From Beijerinckiaceae bacterium (lineage in GTDB: Bacteria > Pseudomonadota > Alphaproteobacteria > Rhizobiales > Beijerinckiaceae), in the NCBI GenBank assembly GCA_947478405.1, contig CANJVX010000004.1, positions 1 through 64,000 of the forward strand: 64,000 nucleotides of DNA. Direction: 5' to 3'. The notes beneath the pieces are model-generated. The model did not search any database. It was not told where the DNA came from and was given only the letters and a program-made list of their open reading frames with translations. The translations under genes were made by a program, and so were the position numbers. Positions 52,103 to 60,513 of the stretch are shown here, piece by piece (position 1 is the stretch's first letter; the number at the start of each line of letters is the position of its first letter).

Positions 52103-52495
52103 TCAGTTCAACACGCGCTTGGCGAAAGGCGAATCCAGCGAGAAGGCCGGAATGTTGACCTCAAAAGGCCGCCCCGCTTCATCCAGCATTTGATAGCTAC
52201 CCACCATAATCCCCGAGGGTGTGGTGAGCGGACAGCCCGATGTATAGCGGAAGCTCTCGCCCGGCGGGATCACCGGCTGCTCGCCGACAACACCGGGCCC
52301 CTGCACTTCCTCAACCACGCCATTGCCATCGGTGATGATCCAATGGCGGGCGGTGAGCTGCACGGTCTGCCGACCGAGATTGGTGATCTCGATCGTATAG
52401 ATCCAGAAGAACCGCCCCTCATCAGGCTCGGAGCGCTCGACCAAGAACTGAGGCATGACGGTGATTTGTATGTCGCGGGTGAGGGCTGTGTACAT
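52103..52495 (-). CDS. apaG: Co2+/Mg2+ efflux-type protein ApaG
   Basis: This 130-residue protein has the ApaG fold (FN3-like), with VERSEPDEGRFFWIYTIEIT, NLGRQTVQLTARHWIITDGN, and YTSGCPLTTPSGIMVGSYQM. It binds phosphate compounds and is linked to resistance to cobalt; exact role is not settled. ATG 52495 (MYTALTRDI) fits the family; MRHTWP at 52513 is less likely. It lies directly upstream of argE on the minus strand, with one base between. Confidence 0.92.
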   Translation of the reverse strand: MYTALTRDIQITVMPQFLVERSEPDEGRFFWIYTIEITNLGRQTVQLTARHWIITDGNGVVEEVQGPGVVGEQPVIPPGESFRYTSGCPLTTPSGIMVGSYQMLDEAGRPFEVNIPAFSLDSPFAKRVLN

Positions 52496-52587
52496 GGGCC
52501 AAGTGTGCCTCAACAGGCCTGTGGCGTCGAGCCTCCCGAGCGACTAAATAAGGACCATAACAAGCTAGGCGCGGGAGCAACAGCAAC

Positions 52588-53067
52588 ATGAGCAGCGGAC
52601 CCACTTATGTCATCCGGCAGGCAGCCAGCGACGATGTCCCGTCTGCGACCACGCTGGTGCGCCGCTCCATTGCCGAACTCTGCGCCCCCGACCACCACAA
52701 TATCGCAGCCATCGTCGAGGGCCTGCTGATCAACAAGACGCCGGAGAATATGAAGGCGTGGATCGAGACGCCGGGCTCCTTTGTCTTCGTGGTTGAGGCT
52801 GGGCCCATTTTGGCGGGTGTTGGCGGGCTGACCGGTGATGGCGAGATCACGCTTCTCTATGTCGCGCCAGATTTCCGCTTTCAGGGCGTCAGCAAGGCCC
52901 TGCTGGCCAAGCTCGAAGACCATGCACGTAGCCTCGGCCTGCCCAATTGCGCCTTGGTTTCGACCGACACCGCGCAACGCTTTTTCGAAGCGCAGGGCTT
53001 TGCCTCCTATGACAAGGATGAAGATGATTTCGGCATGGACGCAACGTCCATGACAAAAGCGCTCTGA
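52588..53067 (+). CDS. GNAT-family N-acetyltransferase
   Basis: The 159-residue protein has the GNAT core: YVIRQAASDDVPSATTLVRR at the N-terminus, VFVVEAGPILAGVGGL, the acetyl-CoA loop VAPDFRFQGVSKALLAKLED, and FFEAQGFASYD near the end. The substrate is unknown. The ATG has GGGAG upstream (cgcgggagcaacagcaac). It is divergent from apaG and convergent with the SCO protein gene. Confidence 0.88.
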   Translation: MSSGPTYVIRQAASDDVPSATTLVRRSIAELCAPDHHNIAAIVEGLLINKTPENMKAWIETPGSFVFVVEAGPILAGVGGLTGDGEITLLYVAPDFRFQGVSKALLAKLEDHARSLGLPNCALVSTDTAQRFFEAQGFASYDKDEDDFGMDATSMTKAL

Positions 53068-53082
53068 CAAAAGGGCTCTGAC

Positions 53083-53673
53083 TTACATCAGTCGCTGGAT
53101 GTCGCGGGCCACCGCTTCAGAGGATTGCTGCAAGTTGAGCGCATTCACAAAACGGCCCCGGCCATCCATCAAATAGATGATGGCCGAATGGTCCATCGTA
53201 TATTCGCCATTCTCCTGCAGGACTTTTTTGGCGTAAACACGATAGGCTTTCAGCGTCGCCTCGATCTCCTCGCGTGTGCCCGAGAGGCCTGAAATGCGGG
53301 AATCGAAACTCGACAGATATTCTTTCAAGAGCGCTGGCGTATCGCGCTCGGGATCGACGGTCACAAACAGCGTGGAGACTTTTTTGTCTTTGGGCAAACG
53401 CGCGAGAACCTGCGACATTTCAAACAATGTCGTCGGGCACACATCCGGGCAATGCGTATAGCCGAAGAAAATGATCATCGGCCCGCCCTTATAAGTGGCC
53501 TCACTCACGCGCGTGCCAGTCTGGTCAACCAGCTGGAAGGGTCCGCCAACCGATGCTGTGGCGCGCTGTTCAGCCGGCTGCGAGACGATGAACAGCGCCA
53601 CACCCACCAGCGAGACAAAGCCCAGTGCCAGAATGACAATCGGCAGGATCAGCCGCTTCTGCTTGGGCGTCAT
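53083..53673 (-). CDS. SCO-family copper chaperone protein
   Basis: This 196-residue membrane-anchored thioredoxin-fold protein has an N-terminal helix (about 7-30), the copper-binding pair in GYTHCPDVCPTTL (C75 and C79) and the His in YTMDHSAIIYLMD (H162). SCO proteins deliver copper to cytochrome c oxidase subunit II. ATG 53673 is taken because it directly follows a small membrane protein gene (stop at 53676); the longer frame to 53739 overlaps that gene. Confidence 0.93.
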   Translation of the reverse strand: MTPKQKRLILPIVILALGFVSLVGVALFIVSQPAEQRATASVGGPFQLVDQTGTRVSEATYKGGPMIIFFGYTHCPDVCPTTLFEMSQVLARLPKDKKVSTLFVTVDPERDTPALLKEYLSSFDSRISGLSGTREEIEATLKAYRVYAKKVLQENGEYTMDHSAIIYLMDGRGRFVNALNLQQSSEAVARDIQRLM

Positions 53674-53675
53674 CT

Positions 53676-53864
53676 TCAGAAACAGCCCTGCAATGTGGCC
53701 AGCGTGTCCAAGAAAATCACGGGGCCAAAATGCCACCACAACAGGCCGGCGGCCGCCATGAGAAAGGCCATGCCAATACCCGCGATCTGCCAGATCAGCG
53801 AGGCGATCTCGCCATCATGGCTCGCGCTGAAGGGGGTCTGGTCTGTCTCGATCCGGTCAGTCAT
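53676..53864 (-). CDS. Small membrane protein in the SCO operon
   Basis: This 62-residue protein has one long hydrophobic segment (about 23-45: LIWQIAGIGMAFLMAAAGLL) and a polar N-terminus with MTDRIETDQTPFSASHDGEI. It precedes the SCO gene by two bases, so it is likely co-translated. Similar small proteins may assist cytochrome oxidase assembly. The family is not recognised with certainty. Confidence 0.65.
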   Translation of the reverse strand: MTDRIETDQTPFSASHDGEIASLIWQIAGIGMAFLMAAAGLLWWHFGPVIFLDTLATLQGCF

Positions 53865-53889
53865 GGCGCCATTATAGGGCAGGCGCGTC

Positions 53890-55098
53890 CTATTTGCACG
53901 AGGTCTCGTGGCGCCGGGCCACGAAGAAAGCGGGTGCGAGCGTTACAAAAAGGGTCGCCGCAATGAAAATGAAGGGCGCATGATGGGCGCCGTGGTCGAG
54001 CATATAGCCGATCACGGGCGGGGCGATCAGCGCGCCCAGATCAAGCCCTGAATAGACAAAGCCGAACACCCGCCCCTCGGAGCCCTGAGGGGTCGCAGCG
54101 CGCACCAGCATGTCACGCGAGGGGATGGTCATCCCGCCGAAAAAGCCCGTGCCCATGGCAGCCAGCACCAGCAGCGGGGCCGGCATGGCCAAATAGCCGA
54201 TCGCCAGAACGAGCCCCATCATGGGAATGAGGCCAAAGCCGATGATCTGGTCATGTCGCGCGGCACGATCTGCCAACCAGCCACCAACTAGCGAGCCCAC
54301 CGCATAAACAGTGAGATAAAAAGTCGTGACGGTCGTCGCAAATTGCAGCGACACGCCCTGCACCACAGGCAGAAGTGTCGGCAGATAATTTTGCACACCC
54401 GTGAAAGCGGTCGAGAGCAAAGTGAAATAAACGAGCGCCATCAAAATCGGCGCGGAGAGAAACAGGCTTAAGCTCGACGGCCCATCCGTTTTCACGCGTT
54501 GTTTTTCGAGATGCGGCAAAACAAGATCAGCTTTGTCGAGCACCACGACGGCCGCACAGACGAGCCCTGCCGCGCCGCCAATCGCCAGCGCCATACGCCA
54601 ATCATAAAGATGCGCCAGAAATGTCATGCTGATCGGCGCTGCCGCCCAACCCAGCGTGCCCATGACTGTGTGCACCGAATAAGCCCGCGCCATGCGGGCG
54701 GATGTGATGCGACCCGTCAGCACGGAATAATCGGCGGGATGATAAACGCTGTTGCCAATACCCCCCAGCAAAGCCAGCACATAGAGCATCCAGAGTTCGG
54801 GCGCGAAGCCCATCAGCATGATGGAGCCCGCAAGCAAAGCCATGCCTGCCGGCAGCACGACATGCGCGCCAATCCGATCCACGACAAAGCCAGCAACGAT
54901 TTGAAAAAGGCCGGAGCCCGCAAAGAACATGGCCATCAACAGGCCAAGCTCCGTATAGGTCACGCCAAGGCTTTCCCGCATCAGCGGAAACAGCGGCGGC
55001 AACACCAATTGGAAGAAATGGCTCGTGAAATGCGCCCCGCCGACCACGCTCATAATGCGCAGGTCTGTCGAGGGTTTGGCGAGGGCGAAATCACTCAT
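53890..55098 (-). CDS. MFS transporter (fosmidomycin-resistance-like)
   Basis: This 402-residue 12-helix carrier has AHFTSHFFQLVLPPLFPLMR at the first helix, RIGAHVVLPAGMALLAGS, GNSVYHPADYSVLTGRI and VHTVMGTLGWAAAPISMTFL. The motif GNSVYHPADY resembles Fsr-type efflux pumps. The substrate is unknown. ATG 55098 is the first in frame. It is on the minus strand, upstream of the small SCO-operon gene by 25 bases, possibly one transcript. Confidence 0.88.
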   Translation of the reverse strand: MSDFALAKPSTDLRIMSVVGGAHFTSHFFQLVLPPLFPLMRESLGVTYTELGLLMAMFFAGSGLFQIVAGFVVDRIGAHVVLPAGMALLAGSIMLMGFAPELWMLYVLALLGGIGNSVYHPADYSVLTGRITSARMARAYSVHTVMGTLGWAAAPISMTFLAHLYDWRMALAIGGAAGLVCAAVVVLDKADLVLPHLEKQRVKTDGPSSLSLFLSAPILMALVYFTLLSTAFTGVQNYLPTLLPVVQGVSLQFATTVTTFYLTVYAVGSLVGGWLADRAARHDQIIGFGLIPMMGLVLAIGYLAMPAPLLVLAAMGTGFFGGMTIPSRDMLVRAATPQGSEGRVFGFVYSGLDLGALIAPPVIGYMLDHGAHHAPFIFIAATLFVTLAPAFFVARRHETSCK

Positions 55099-55146
55099 CA
55101 GGGGTGCATGAGCGAGGGCGTGTCTTTCGTCAAGAGAGCCTTGCCC

Positions 55147-55176
55147 TTGCTGAGGGGGTGTCTAGCTTGCTAAGGT
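55147..55176 (+). promoter_or_regulatory. Possible promoter of tRNA-Gly
   Basis: TTGCTG (55147-55152), an 18-base spacer, and TAAGGT (55171-55176) resemble -35 and -10 boxes. The distance to the tRNA start is about 14 bases. Confidence 0.35.
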
Positions 55177-55189
55177 GGCACCACGCGAT

Positions 55190-55263
55190 GCGGGCGTAGT
55201 TCAATGGTAGAACGGAAGCTTCCCAAGCTTCATACGAGGGTTCGATTCCCTTCGCCCGCTCCA
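55190..55263 (+). tRNA. tRNA-Gly (CCC anticodon)
   Basis: A complete cloverleaf: acceptor GCGGGCG / CGCCCGC, D-arm GTTC-AATGGTA-GAAC, anticodon stem GAAGC / GCTTC with loop TTCCCAA (anticodon CCC), T-arm GAGGG-TTCGATT-CCCTT, discriminator T and encoded CCA (55261-55263). Confidence 0.95.
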
Positions 55264-55314
55264 ATTCCCCCAAGCACCGTTGATGATCGTAAAGAGGCTG
55301 CATGTGCGGCCCCT

Positions 55315-55425
55315 GTGTTGCTTCGCCTTCGGCTCGCAATGACGGCCTGGAACGCGCCGCATCTGTGCCGTCATTGCGAGCGCATCGAAGCAAACCAGAA
55401 GCGAGACGTGAGGCTTTTCTGGTTG
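55315..55425. repeat. Dispersed palindromic intergenic repeat, copy 4 (double)
   Basis: TTGCTTCGCCTTCGGCTCGC plus AATGACGG is followed by CCGTCATTGCGAGCGCATCG plus AAGCAAACCAG. Two inverted copies face each other just downstream of tRNA-Gly. Confidence 0.7.
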
Positions 55426-55452
55426 ACTTGGCGCCCCCGCAGGGATGGCGCC

Positions 55453-56016
55453 CTATTCCGGCACCCCGCCAAAAGGAAAGCGGCCGGCTGCTTCCCATGG
55501 CCCGCCGCGATAGTGCCAAAGGTCCAGCCCCTCGATCTCGAAATGGAAGGGCTCGAACACCGCCTGCAAAGCATCAAAGGTCTGGCGGGCATGGGCGGGC
55601 GTGACTTTGTTCTGCACGGTCACATGCGGATTGAAACGCTGGCGATCCTGCGGGATCAGCACCTCGCGCCAGCTCACCGCAATGCCAGTATGCAGTGCGA
55701 CCAGCGCGGGCGCCTCGACCACCACCGCCACACCATTGCCGGTAAAGCGCAGACCGCTGGCATGGGCCTCAAAGGGCTCGGCCTGCCAGCACCGCTCGGC
55801 CAGCTCCTCCTCGATCTCGGCCTGTTGCGCGCCCGGCAGGGCGTGGAAGAGCGTCAGATGCGCGGGAATCATATTCCGGGCGGGCGGAAAATAGGCTTTG
55901 CGCAGCCGGTCGAAATAATCCTGCGCCTGCGTCTGCAAGCCAGCCGTCAGAATCAGGGGGGCTAATCCCTTGTTAGCGCTTCCATAAAAATCGCTCAAAG
56001 ACGGCCCCTCATCCAC
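55453..56016 (-). CDS. 2'-5' RNA ligase-like (2H phosphoesterase) protein
   Basis: This 187-residue protein has the two HxTx motifs of the 2H family: AHLTLFHAL (H53, T55) and PHVTVQNKV (H131, T133). Members act on cyclic phosphates or 2'-5' linked RNA; the substrate is unknown. The frame begins with GTG 56016, with only a weak SD. Its 5' part (GSANKGLAPLILTAGLQTQA) lacks an internal ATG, so the GTG is the likely start. Confidence 0.85.
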   Translation of the reverse strand: MDEGPSLSDFYGSANKGLAPLILTAGLQTQAQDYFDRLRKAYFPPARNMIPAHLTLFHALPGAQQAEIEEELAERCWQAEPFEAHASGLRFTGNGVAVVVEAPALVALHTGIAVSWREVLIPQDRQRFNPHVTVQNKVTPAHARQTFDALQAVFEPFHFEIEGLDLWHYRGGPWEAAGRFPFGGVPE

Positions 56017-56140
56017 ACAAGATCACTTTTTCAACCCCTCATGCGCCAAAGCGCAAGTCGCATATTGGAGCTGCGCACAAAAGCTGACAGGATAGGCGCT
56101 GAACGGGGCACATGGCCCCGGATAATAAGAGGAGGATAAC

Positions 56141-56602
56141 GTGGCCAAACGCATCGAACTGAACGTCGATGGGAAGGCGCATACCATAGACGCAGATCCG
56201 GATATGCCGCTGCTCTATGCCCTGCGTGACGACCTTGGATTGCGCAACCCGAAATTCGGCTGCGGCCTTGCCCAATGCGGCGCCTGCACGGTGCTGATTG
56301 ATGGCCAGCCGGTCCGCTCCTGCTCCATGCCGGTCGATGCGATTGGCAAGGGCAAGATCACGACCATGGGCGGCCTCGTCCAGAACGGCAAGCCGCACAA
56401 AGTGCAGGAAGCTTTCATCGCCGAGCAAGTGCCCCAATGCGGCTATTGCATGAACGGCTGGGTGATGACGACCGTTGCCCTGCTCGAAAAAACCCCGAAG
56501 CCCACTGACGCCCAGATCGAAGAAGCGCTCACCGGCCTGAAGTGCCGTTGCGCGACTCACGCCTCGATCATGCGTGCTGTGCGCCGCGCAGCAACGGCCT
56601 GA
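56141..56602 (+). CDS. Molybdenum hydroxylase [2Fe-2S] small subunit
   Basis: The 153-residue electron-transfer subunit has a plant-type cluster KFGCGLAQCGACTVLIDG and a second cluster PQCGYCMNGWVMTTVALL with KCRCATHASIMRAVRRA, as in IorA/xanthine dehydrogenase small subunits. It passes electrons from the Mo subunit encoded next. GTG 56141 has AGAGGAGG just upstream. The next gene starts 14 bases after the stop. Confidence 0.95.
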   Translation: MAKRIELNVDGKAHTIDADPDMPLLYALRDDLGLRNPKFGCGLAQCGACTVLIDGQPVRSCSMPVDAIGKGKITTMGGLVQNGKPHKVQEAFIAEQVPQCGYCMNGWVMTTVALLEKTPKPTDAQIEEALTGLKCRCATHASIMRAVRRAATA

Positions 56603-56616
56603 GGGGAGAGACACAC

Positions 56617-58884
56617 ATGAACACGCATCTCAATCGCCGTCATTTCCTCGCCACAGGTGGCGCGCTGACGATTTCTGTTTTGATGCCCGGCGAAATGGCG
56701 CGTGCCGCTGTTGCCGGTCTCGACAAGCGCCCGCCGCTCGATCCCAAGAAGCTTGCTTCTTACATTTCGATCCGCGCGGATGGTTCGGCCATCGCCTATT
56801 TCGGCAAGATGGATATGGGCCAGGGCACAGATACCGGCGTCGCGCAGATGGTGGCTGAAGAGCTGGATCTGCCGGCTGAAAAGGTCATCATTCTGGCAGG
56901 CGATTCCGGCACCAGCCTCAATCAGGGTGGCGCATCGGGCTCGACCGGCGTCTCGCATGGTGGCGCAACGCTCCGCAATGCAGCTGCTGAAGCCCGTTAT
57001 GTGATGCTGGAAATTGCCTCCAAGCAGCTCAACGTGCCGATGGAAGATCTGGTCACGGCCAATGGCGTGATCTCGTCCAAGAACGACGCCTCGAAGAAGA
57101 TGACTTACGCCGAAGTTGTCGGTGGCAAGTGGTTCGACACGGAAGTCGAATGGAACGGCAAGATCGGCAACGATCTGTCCATGAAGACACGCGCCAAACT
57201 GAAAGATCCGAAGGACTATAAGGTCTATGGAACTTCGGCACCGCGCCGTGACGTGGAATATAAAATGCTCGGCACCGACGATTTTGTCGTCGACATCAAA
57301 GTGCCCGGCATGCTGCATGCCCGCACCATCATGCCGCCACGCGCTGGCGCTGTGCCGGTGAAGGTGGATGAAGCCTCCATCAAGGACATTCCCGGCGCCA
57401 AGGTTGTGTTTGAAAAAGCACTGCTCGGTGTTGTTGCACCCAAGGAATGGGATGCGATCAAGGCTGCAAACCAGCTGAAGGTCACATGGTCTGATGTGCC
57501 GGCACCCTTCCCTGACCAGAAGGATCTCTTCACCCACATTCGCAATGCGAAAGTGCTGAAGGCTGGTGGCTCACCCAAGAATGGCGAAGCCGCGAAAGTG
57601 GAAGAAGCATTCAAGGGTGCCGACAAGGTGATTGAAGCGACCTATGAATGGCCGTTCCAGTCGCATGCCTCGATGGGCCCTGCCTGCGCGGTTGTCGACT
57701 ATCAGCCCAATGGCATCACCACTTTGTGGACGGGTTCGCAGAAGCCGCATTTCGCCGGTGACGGCGTGGCCAAGATTCTGGGCCTGAAGCCTGAACAGGT
57801 GCGCGGCATCTGGGTGGCTGGCCCCGGCTCCTACGGCCGCAATGATGCGGGCGATGCGGCTGTCTACGCGGCCCTGTTCTCGAAAGCGACCGGCAAGCCG
57901 GTGCGCTATCAGGGCATGCGTCACGAAGGCTCGGGCTGGGATCCCAAGTCACCCGCCTCGATCCACACGATCCGTGCAGGCATCAAGGATGGCAAAGTTG
58001 TCGCGTGGCATTTCCACTCGAAGGCTTTCGACCGTCTGAATGTGTCGTCGAATGAATCTGATCCGTCAGACAATCTCGGCGCACAGGCCGTTGGTTTCCA
58101 AGCCAAGCCCGGCCTCACCTATGGCACACCGGAAGAATCCTATGCCTTCCCGGTGAAGCACCAGACGTGGGAAGTCATTCCGCCTTTCCTCGAAGTGATG
58201 AACCCGCTGCGGTCCTCGCATCTGCGCGATCCGCTGGGTCCGGAAATTCACTTCGCCAATGAAGGCTTCATTGACGAAGTGGCTTTCGCACTGGGACAGG
58301 ATCCGGTGGCTTTCCGTCTCGCGACGGCAACAGACGCGCGTGACAAGGACGTGCTGAAGGCTGCTGCCGACAAGGCGGGCTGGAAGCCGCACACGGCTGC
58401 CACGAAGACGAAGAAGGGTGATGTTATGACGGGCATGGGCATTGCCTATGCGCAGCGCAACGGCACCCGCGTCGCGATTGTCGCGGAAGTCGATGTGAAC
58501 GTGAAGACCGGCAAAGTGCATGCACGCAAGTTCACGGTGGCGCATGATTGCGGCGTCGTGATCAACCCGCGTCTGCTCACGCAGGGCATTGAAGGCAACA
58601 TCTGCCAAGGCCTCTCGCGCGCGCTGCATGAAGAGGTGAATTTCAGCAAGGACAATGTCACCAGCGTCGACTGGCTGACCTATCCGATTCTGGACATCAC
58701 CGAGCGTCCGCATGAGATTGATGTCGTGCTCATCAACCGCCAGAACATTCCGCCTAATGGCGCGGGTGAAGGATCGATGCGCCCGGTCGTTGCCGCTGTT
58801 GGCAATGCGATCTTTGACGCGACAGGTGTGCGCCTGCGCCGCGGCCCGTTCACAGCCGAGCGCTTGAAGGCCGGCATGGCCTGA
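56617..58884 (+). CDS. Molybdopterin-dependent hydroxylase large subunit (IorB-like)
   Basis: The 755-residue subunit has a Tat-type signal (NRRHFLATGGALTISVLMPG), then molybdopterin motifs: GKMDMGQGTDTGVAQMVAEE, GASGSTGVSHGGATLRNAA, and C-terminal GEGSMRPVVAAVGNAIFDAT. It fits isoquinoline oxidoreductase/aldehyde-type hydroxylases. ATG 56617 with GGGGAGA is chosen; the frame to 56542 overlaps the small subunit. No cytochrome c gene or FAD subunit is adjacent, so electrons may go to a soluble carrier. Substrate unknown. Confidence 0.93.
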   Translation: MNTHLNRRHFLATGGALTISVLMPGEMARAAVAGLDKRPPLDPKKLASYISIRADGSAIAYFGKMDMGQGTDTGVAQMVAEELDLPAEKVIILAGDSGTSLNQGGASGSTGVSHGGATLRNAAAEARYVMLEIASKQLNVPMEDLVTANGVISSKNDASKKMTYAEVVGGKWFDTEVEWNGKIGNDLSMKTRAKLKDPKDYKVYGTSAPRRDVEYKMLGTDDFVVDIKVPGMLHARTIMPPRAGAVPVKVDEASIKDIPGAKVVFEKALLGVVAPKEWDAIKAANQLKVTWSDVPAPFPDQKDLFTHIRNAKVLKAGGSPKNGEAAKVEEAFKGADKVIEATYEWPFQSHASMGPACAVVDYQPNGITTLWTGSQKPHFAGDGVAKILGLKPEQVRGIWVAGPGSYGRNDAGDAAVYAALFSKATGKPVRYQGMRHEGSGWDPKSPASIHTIRAGIKDGKVVAWHFHSKAFDRLNVSSNESDPSDNLGAQAVGFQAKPGLTYGTPEESYAFPVKHQTWEVIPPFLEVMNPLRSSHLRDPLGPEIHFANEGFIDEVAFALGQDPVAFRLATATDARDKDVLKAAADKAGWKPHTAATKTKKGDVMTGMGIAYAQRNGTRVAIVAEVDVNVKTGKVHARKFTVAHDCGVVINPRLLTQGIEGNICQGLSRALHEEVNFSKDNVTSVDWLTYPILDITERPHEIDVVLINRQNIPPNGAGEGSMRPVVAAVGNAIFDATGVRLRRGPFTAERLKAGMA

Positions 58885-58907
58885 TCTTTCAGGATTGAAG
58901 AAACAGA

Positions 58908-58938
58908 AAGCGCCGGTGGCAACACCGGCGCTTTTTTA
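58908..58938 (+). terminator. Rho-independent terminator after the molybdenum hydroxylase
   Basis: The stem AAGCGCCGGTG / CACCGGCGCTT with loop GCAA is followed by a T-run ending at 58937. Confidence 0.88.
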
Positions 58939-58952
58939 TTGCGCACCCTGCG

Positions 58953-58982
58953 CCGTCATTGCGAGCGTCAGCGAAGCAAGGA
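58953..58982. repeat. Dispersed palindromic intergenic repeat, copy 5
   Basis: CGTCATTGCGAGCGTCAGCG and AAGCAAGGACGG lie between the molybdenum hydroxylase terminator and the DUF6636 gene. Confidence 0.6.
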
Positions 58983-58985
58983 CGG

Positions 58986-59423
58986 TTAAAAAACTTTCTG
59001 CGAGGTGCGTGACAGCGAGAAGCCGTGACCTGCTGCATTCATGCAAGTCACGCCCGATGTTTCAGACGTGCACAAAAGGCCGCCGCGCTTGAACGACTGG
59101 CCGTAACCCAAAACAACAGCTTGGCCATCAATGGCGGCGTCCGTCGGACAAAAAGCCTGACCCTGTGCATCAGCAGGCGTGATGATAAATCCGCGTAATT
59201 TTGCGGGCGTGCATGTGATCACTTCATTCGACGTGCCTTCCGGCACAGTCTTGAAGGACGGTGTGAATTGCATGATGTCGCAACGCACCTCCGGCTTGTT
59301 GTCATAATCCGAATAGATGCAATTGATATTGCCGCTCGGTGCCTTGAAGGATGCACTCTCTGCATGAGCTGAAAGCGTCGTCAGCAAAAGCGTAACAGAT
59401 GCCGTGAAAAGCTTGAACGTCAT
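58986..59423 (-). CDS. DUF6636 exported protein
   Basis: This 145-residue protein has a signal peptide (about residues 1-21, ending SAHAES) and the DUF6636 pattern FKAPSGNINCIYSDYDNKPE, then VRCDIM, and near the end SGVTCMNAAGHGFSLSRTSQ. Cysteines may form disulfides in the periplasm. The function is unknown. It is the last of a minus-strand run that starts with the Rieske oxygenase, but it has an 8-base gap and its own codon start, so co-transcription is inferred. Confidence 0.75.
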   Translation of the reverse strand: MTFKLFTASVTLLLTTLSAHAESASFKAPSGNINCIYSDYDNKPEVRCDIMQFTPSFKTVPEGTSNEVITCTPAKLRGFIITPADAQGQAFCPTDAAIDGQAVVLGYGQSFKRGGLLCTSETSGVTCMNAAGHGFSLSRTSQKVF

Positions 59424-59431
59424 AGGTTCCC

Positions 59432-59938
59432 CTACTTCATCGGGAAAAAATCAATGATCACTTGCGCCAACACACCTGACAGCGGCGCTAGCGGCAACGC
59501 CGACAAAACACGCACAACGACGAAGCGCCAGCCCATCAACGGCAGCTCATAAATCAGCACGCGATGCAGCGCGACGACTGACCAAGCGGAGAGAAAGGCC
59601 ACGACCTGCGGAAAGCCAGCACCTGCCTGCAGAAGCACCACCACCACAGGGAACAAAACGCTCGGGCCTGAGGGAATAAAAGCGCCGATGAGAGATGCCA
59701 GCAAAATGCCATAGATGCCACTCTCAGGCCCGATGTGGTGGGCAATGGGCCCAGACGGCACAAGCTTGCTGACAAACCCCGCGGCAAGAATGGCAAGCGC
59801 CATGCGTGGCAAGACGGCCAGAAAACGCTCGACCGACATCACCGTGCCCTGTTTCACAATATGGGGCTGACGACGCGCTGCAACCACGGCAAGACCCAGC
59901 GCAATCAGAAACAGAATGATGGTGGAGAGATCGAGCAT
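59432..59938 (-). CDS. Half-size COG0701-like permease B
   Basis: This 168-residue protein has four to five helices. It contains VSKLVPSGPIAHHIGPESG, SLIGAFIPSGPSVLFPVVVV and FLSAWSVVALHRVLIYELPL, which match the repeat unit of YraQ/ArsP-type permeases (COG0701) but only one copy. Its ATG shares one base with the stop of the preceding half-permease gene (TGATG), so the two are likely to assemble together. Substrate unknown. Confidence 0.65.
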   Translation of the reverse strand: MLDLSTIILFLIALGLAVVAARRQPHIVKQGTVMSVERFLAVLPRMALAILAAGFVSKLVPSGPIAHHIGPESGIYGILLASLIGAFIPSGPSVLFPVVVVLLQAGAGFPQVVAFLSAWSVVALHRVLIYELPLMGWRFVVVRVLSALPLAPLSGVLAQVIIDFFPMK

Positions 59939-60513
59939 CAGGATTTTTCATCCTTCTCGATGCTCATCGGAATTTTGGTGGCGAGCCATGCAGCCAGAAA
60001 CGGCAGCGGCAGGCATGCAATATAACGCATGATGAGAAAGGTCGGCCCCAGTAGCGGCAATTCCCAGATCAGCAGGCGCTGAAAACCGAGATTGGACCAA
60101 GACACAAGATAGGCAATCAGCGGTGCGCGGCCTGTGCCTGATTCCGCCAGAGCACTTACCATCGGAAAGCTCGTCATCGGTCCACCCGGTGTCAACGCAC
60201 CAATGGTTGTGGCAATGGCAACACCTTTCGCGCCCGTGCCCTCGCCAATCCATTTGGCGACAAGTTGGCGCGGGATCATCAATTGCAAGAAAGAGGCGAC
60301 AAGAAGCGCCGCAGCCAGTTTCGGCACAATTTTCATCATCATGACGAGATCAGATGAGAAGCTTTCGATGAAAGCCTCTTGGCCTTCGACAAACCAGCAA
60401 GCCACACCGGCGGCGACCACCATCAGCATCATGACGAGAAGCGAGCGATCAATAGATTTGGGCAGCGGCCGGAATTTCGGCAGACGCTGGTCTTTTTGCG
60501 CCTCGTCACTCAC
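59938..60513 (-). CDS. Half-size COG0701-like permease A
   Basis: This 191-residue protein has a polar N-terminus (1-20), one first helix (LLVMMLMVVAAGVACWFVEG), and a permease unit: LMIPRQLVAKWIGEGTGAKG, TIGALTPGGPMTSFPMVSAL and YLVSWSNLGFQRLLIWELPL. The last motif is nearly the same as the LHRVLIYELPL motif of permease B, so the pair looks like a split two-domain permease. It overlaps the upstream gene by ATGA and the downstream gene by one base. Confidence 0.65.
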   Translation of the reverse strand: MSDEAQKDQRLPKFRPLPKSIDRSLLVMMLMVVAAGVACWFVEGQEAFIESFSSDLVMMMKIVPKLAAALLVASFLQLMIPRQLVAKWIGEGTGAKGVAIATTIGALTPGGPMTSFPMVSALAESGTGRAPLIAYLVSWSNLGFQRLLIWELPLLGPTFLIMRYIACLPLPFLAAWLATKIPMSIEKDEKS

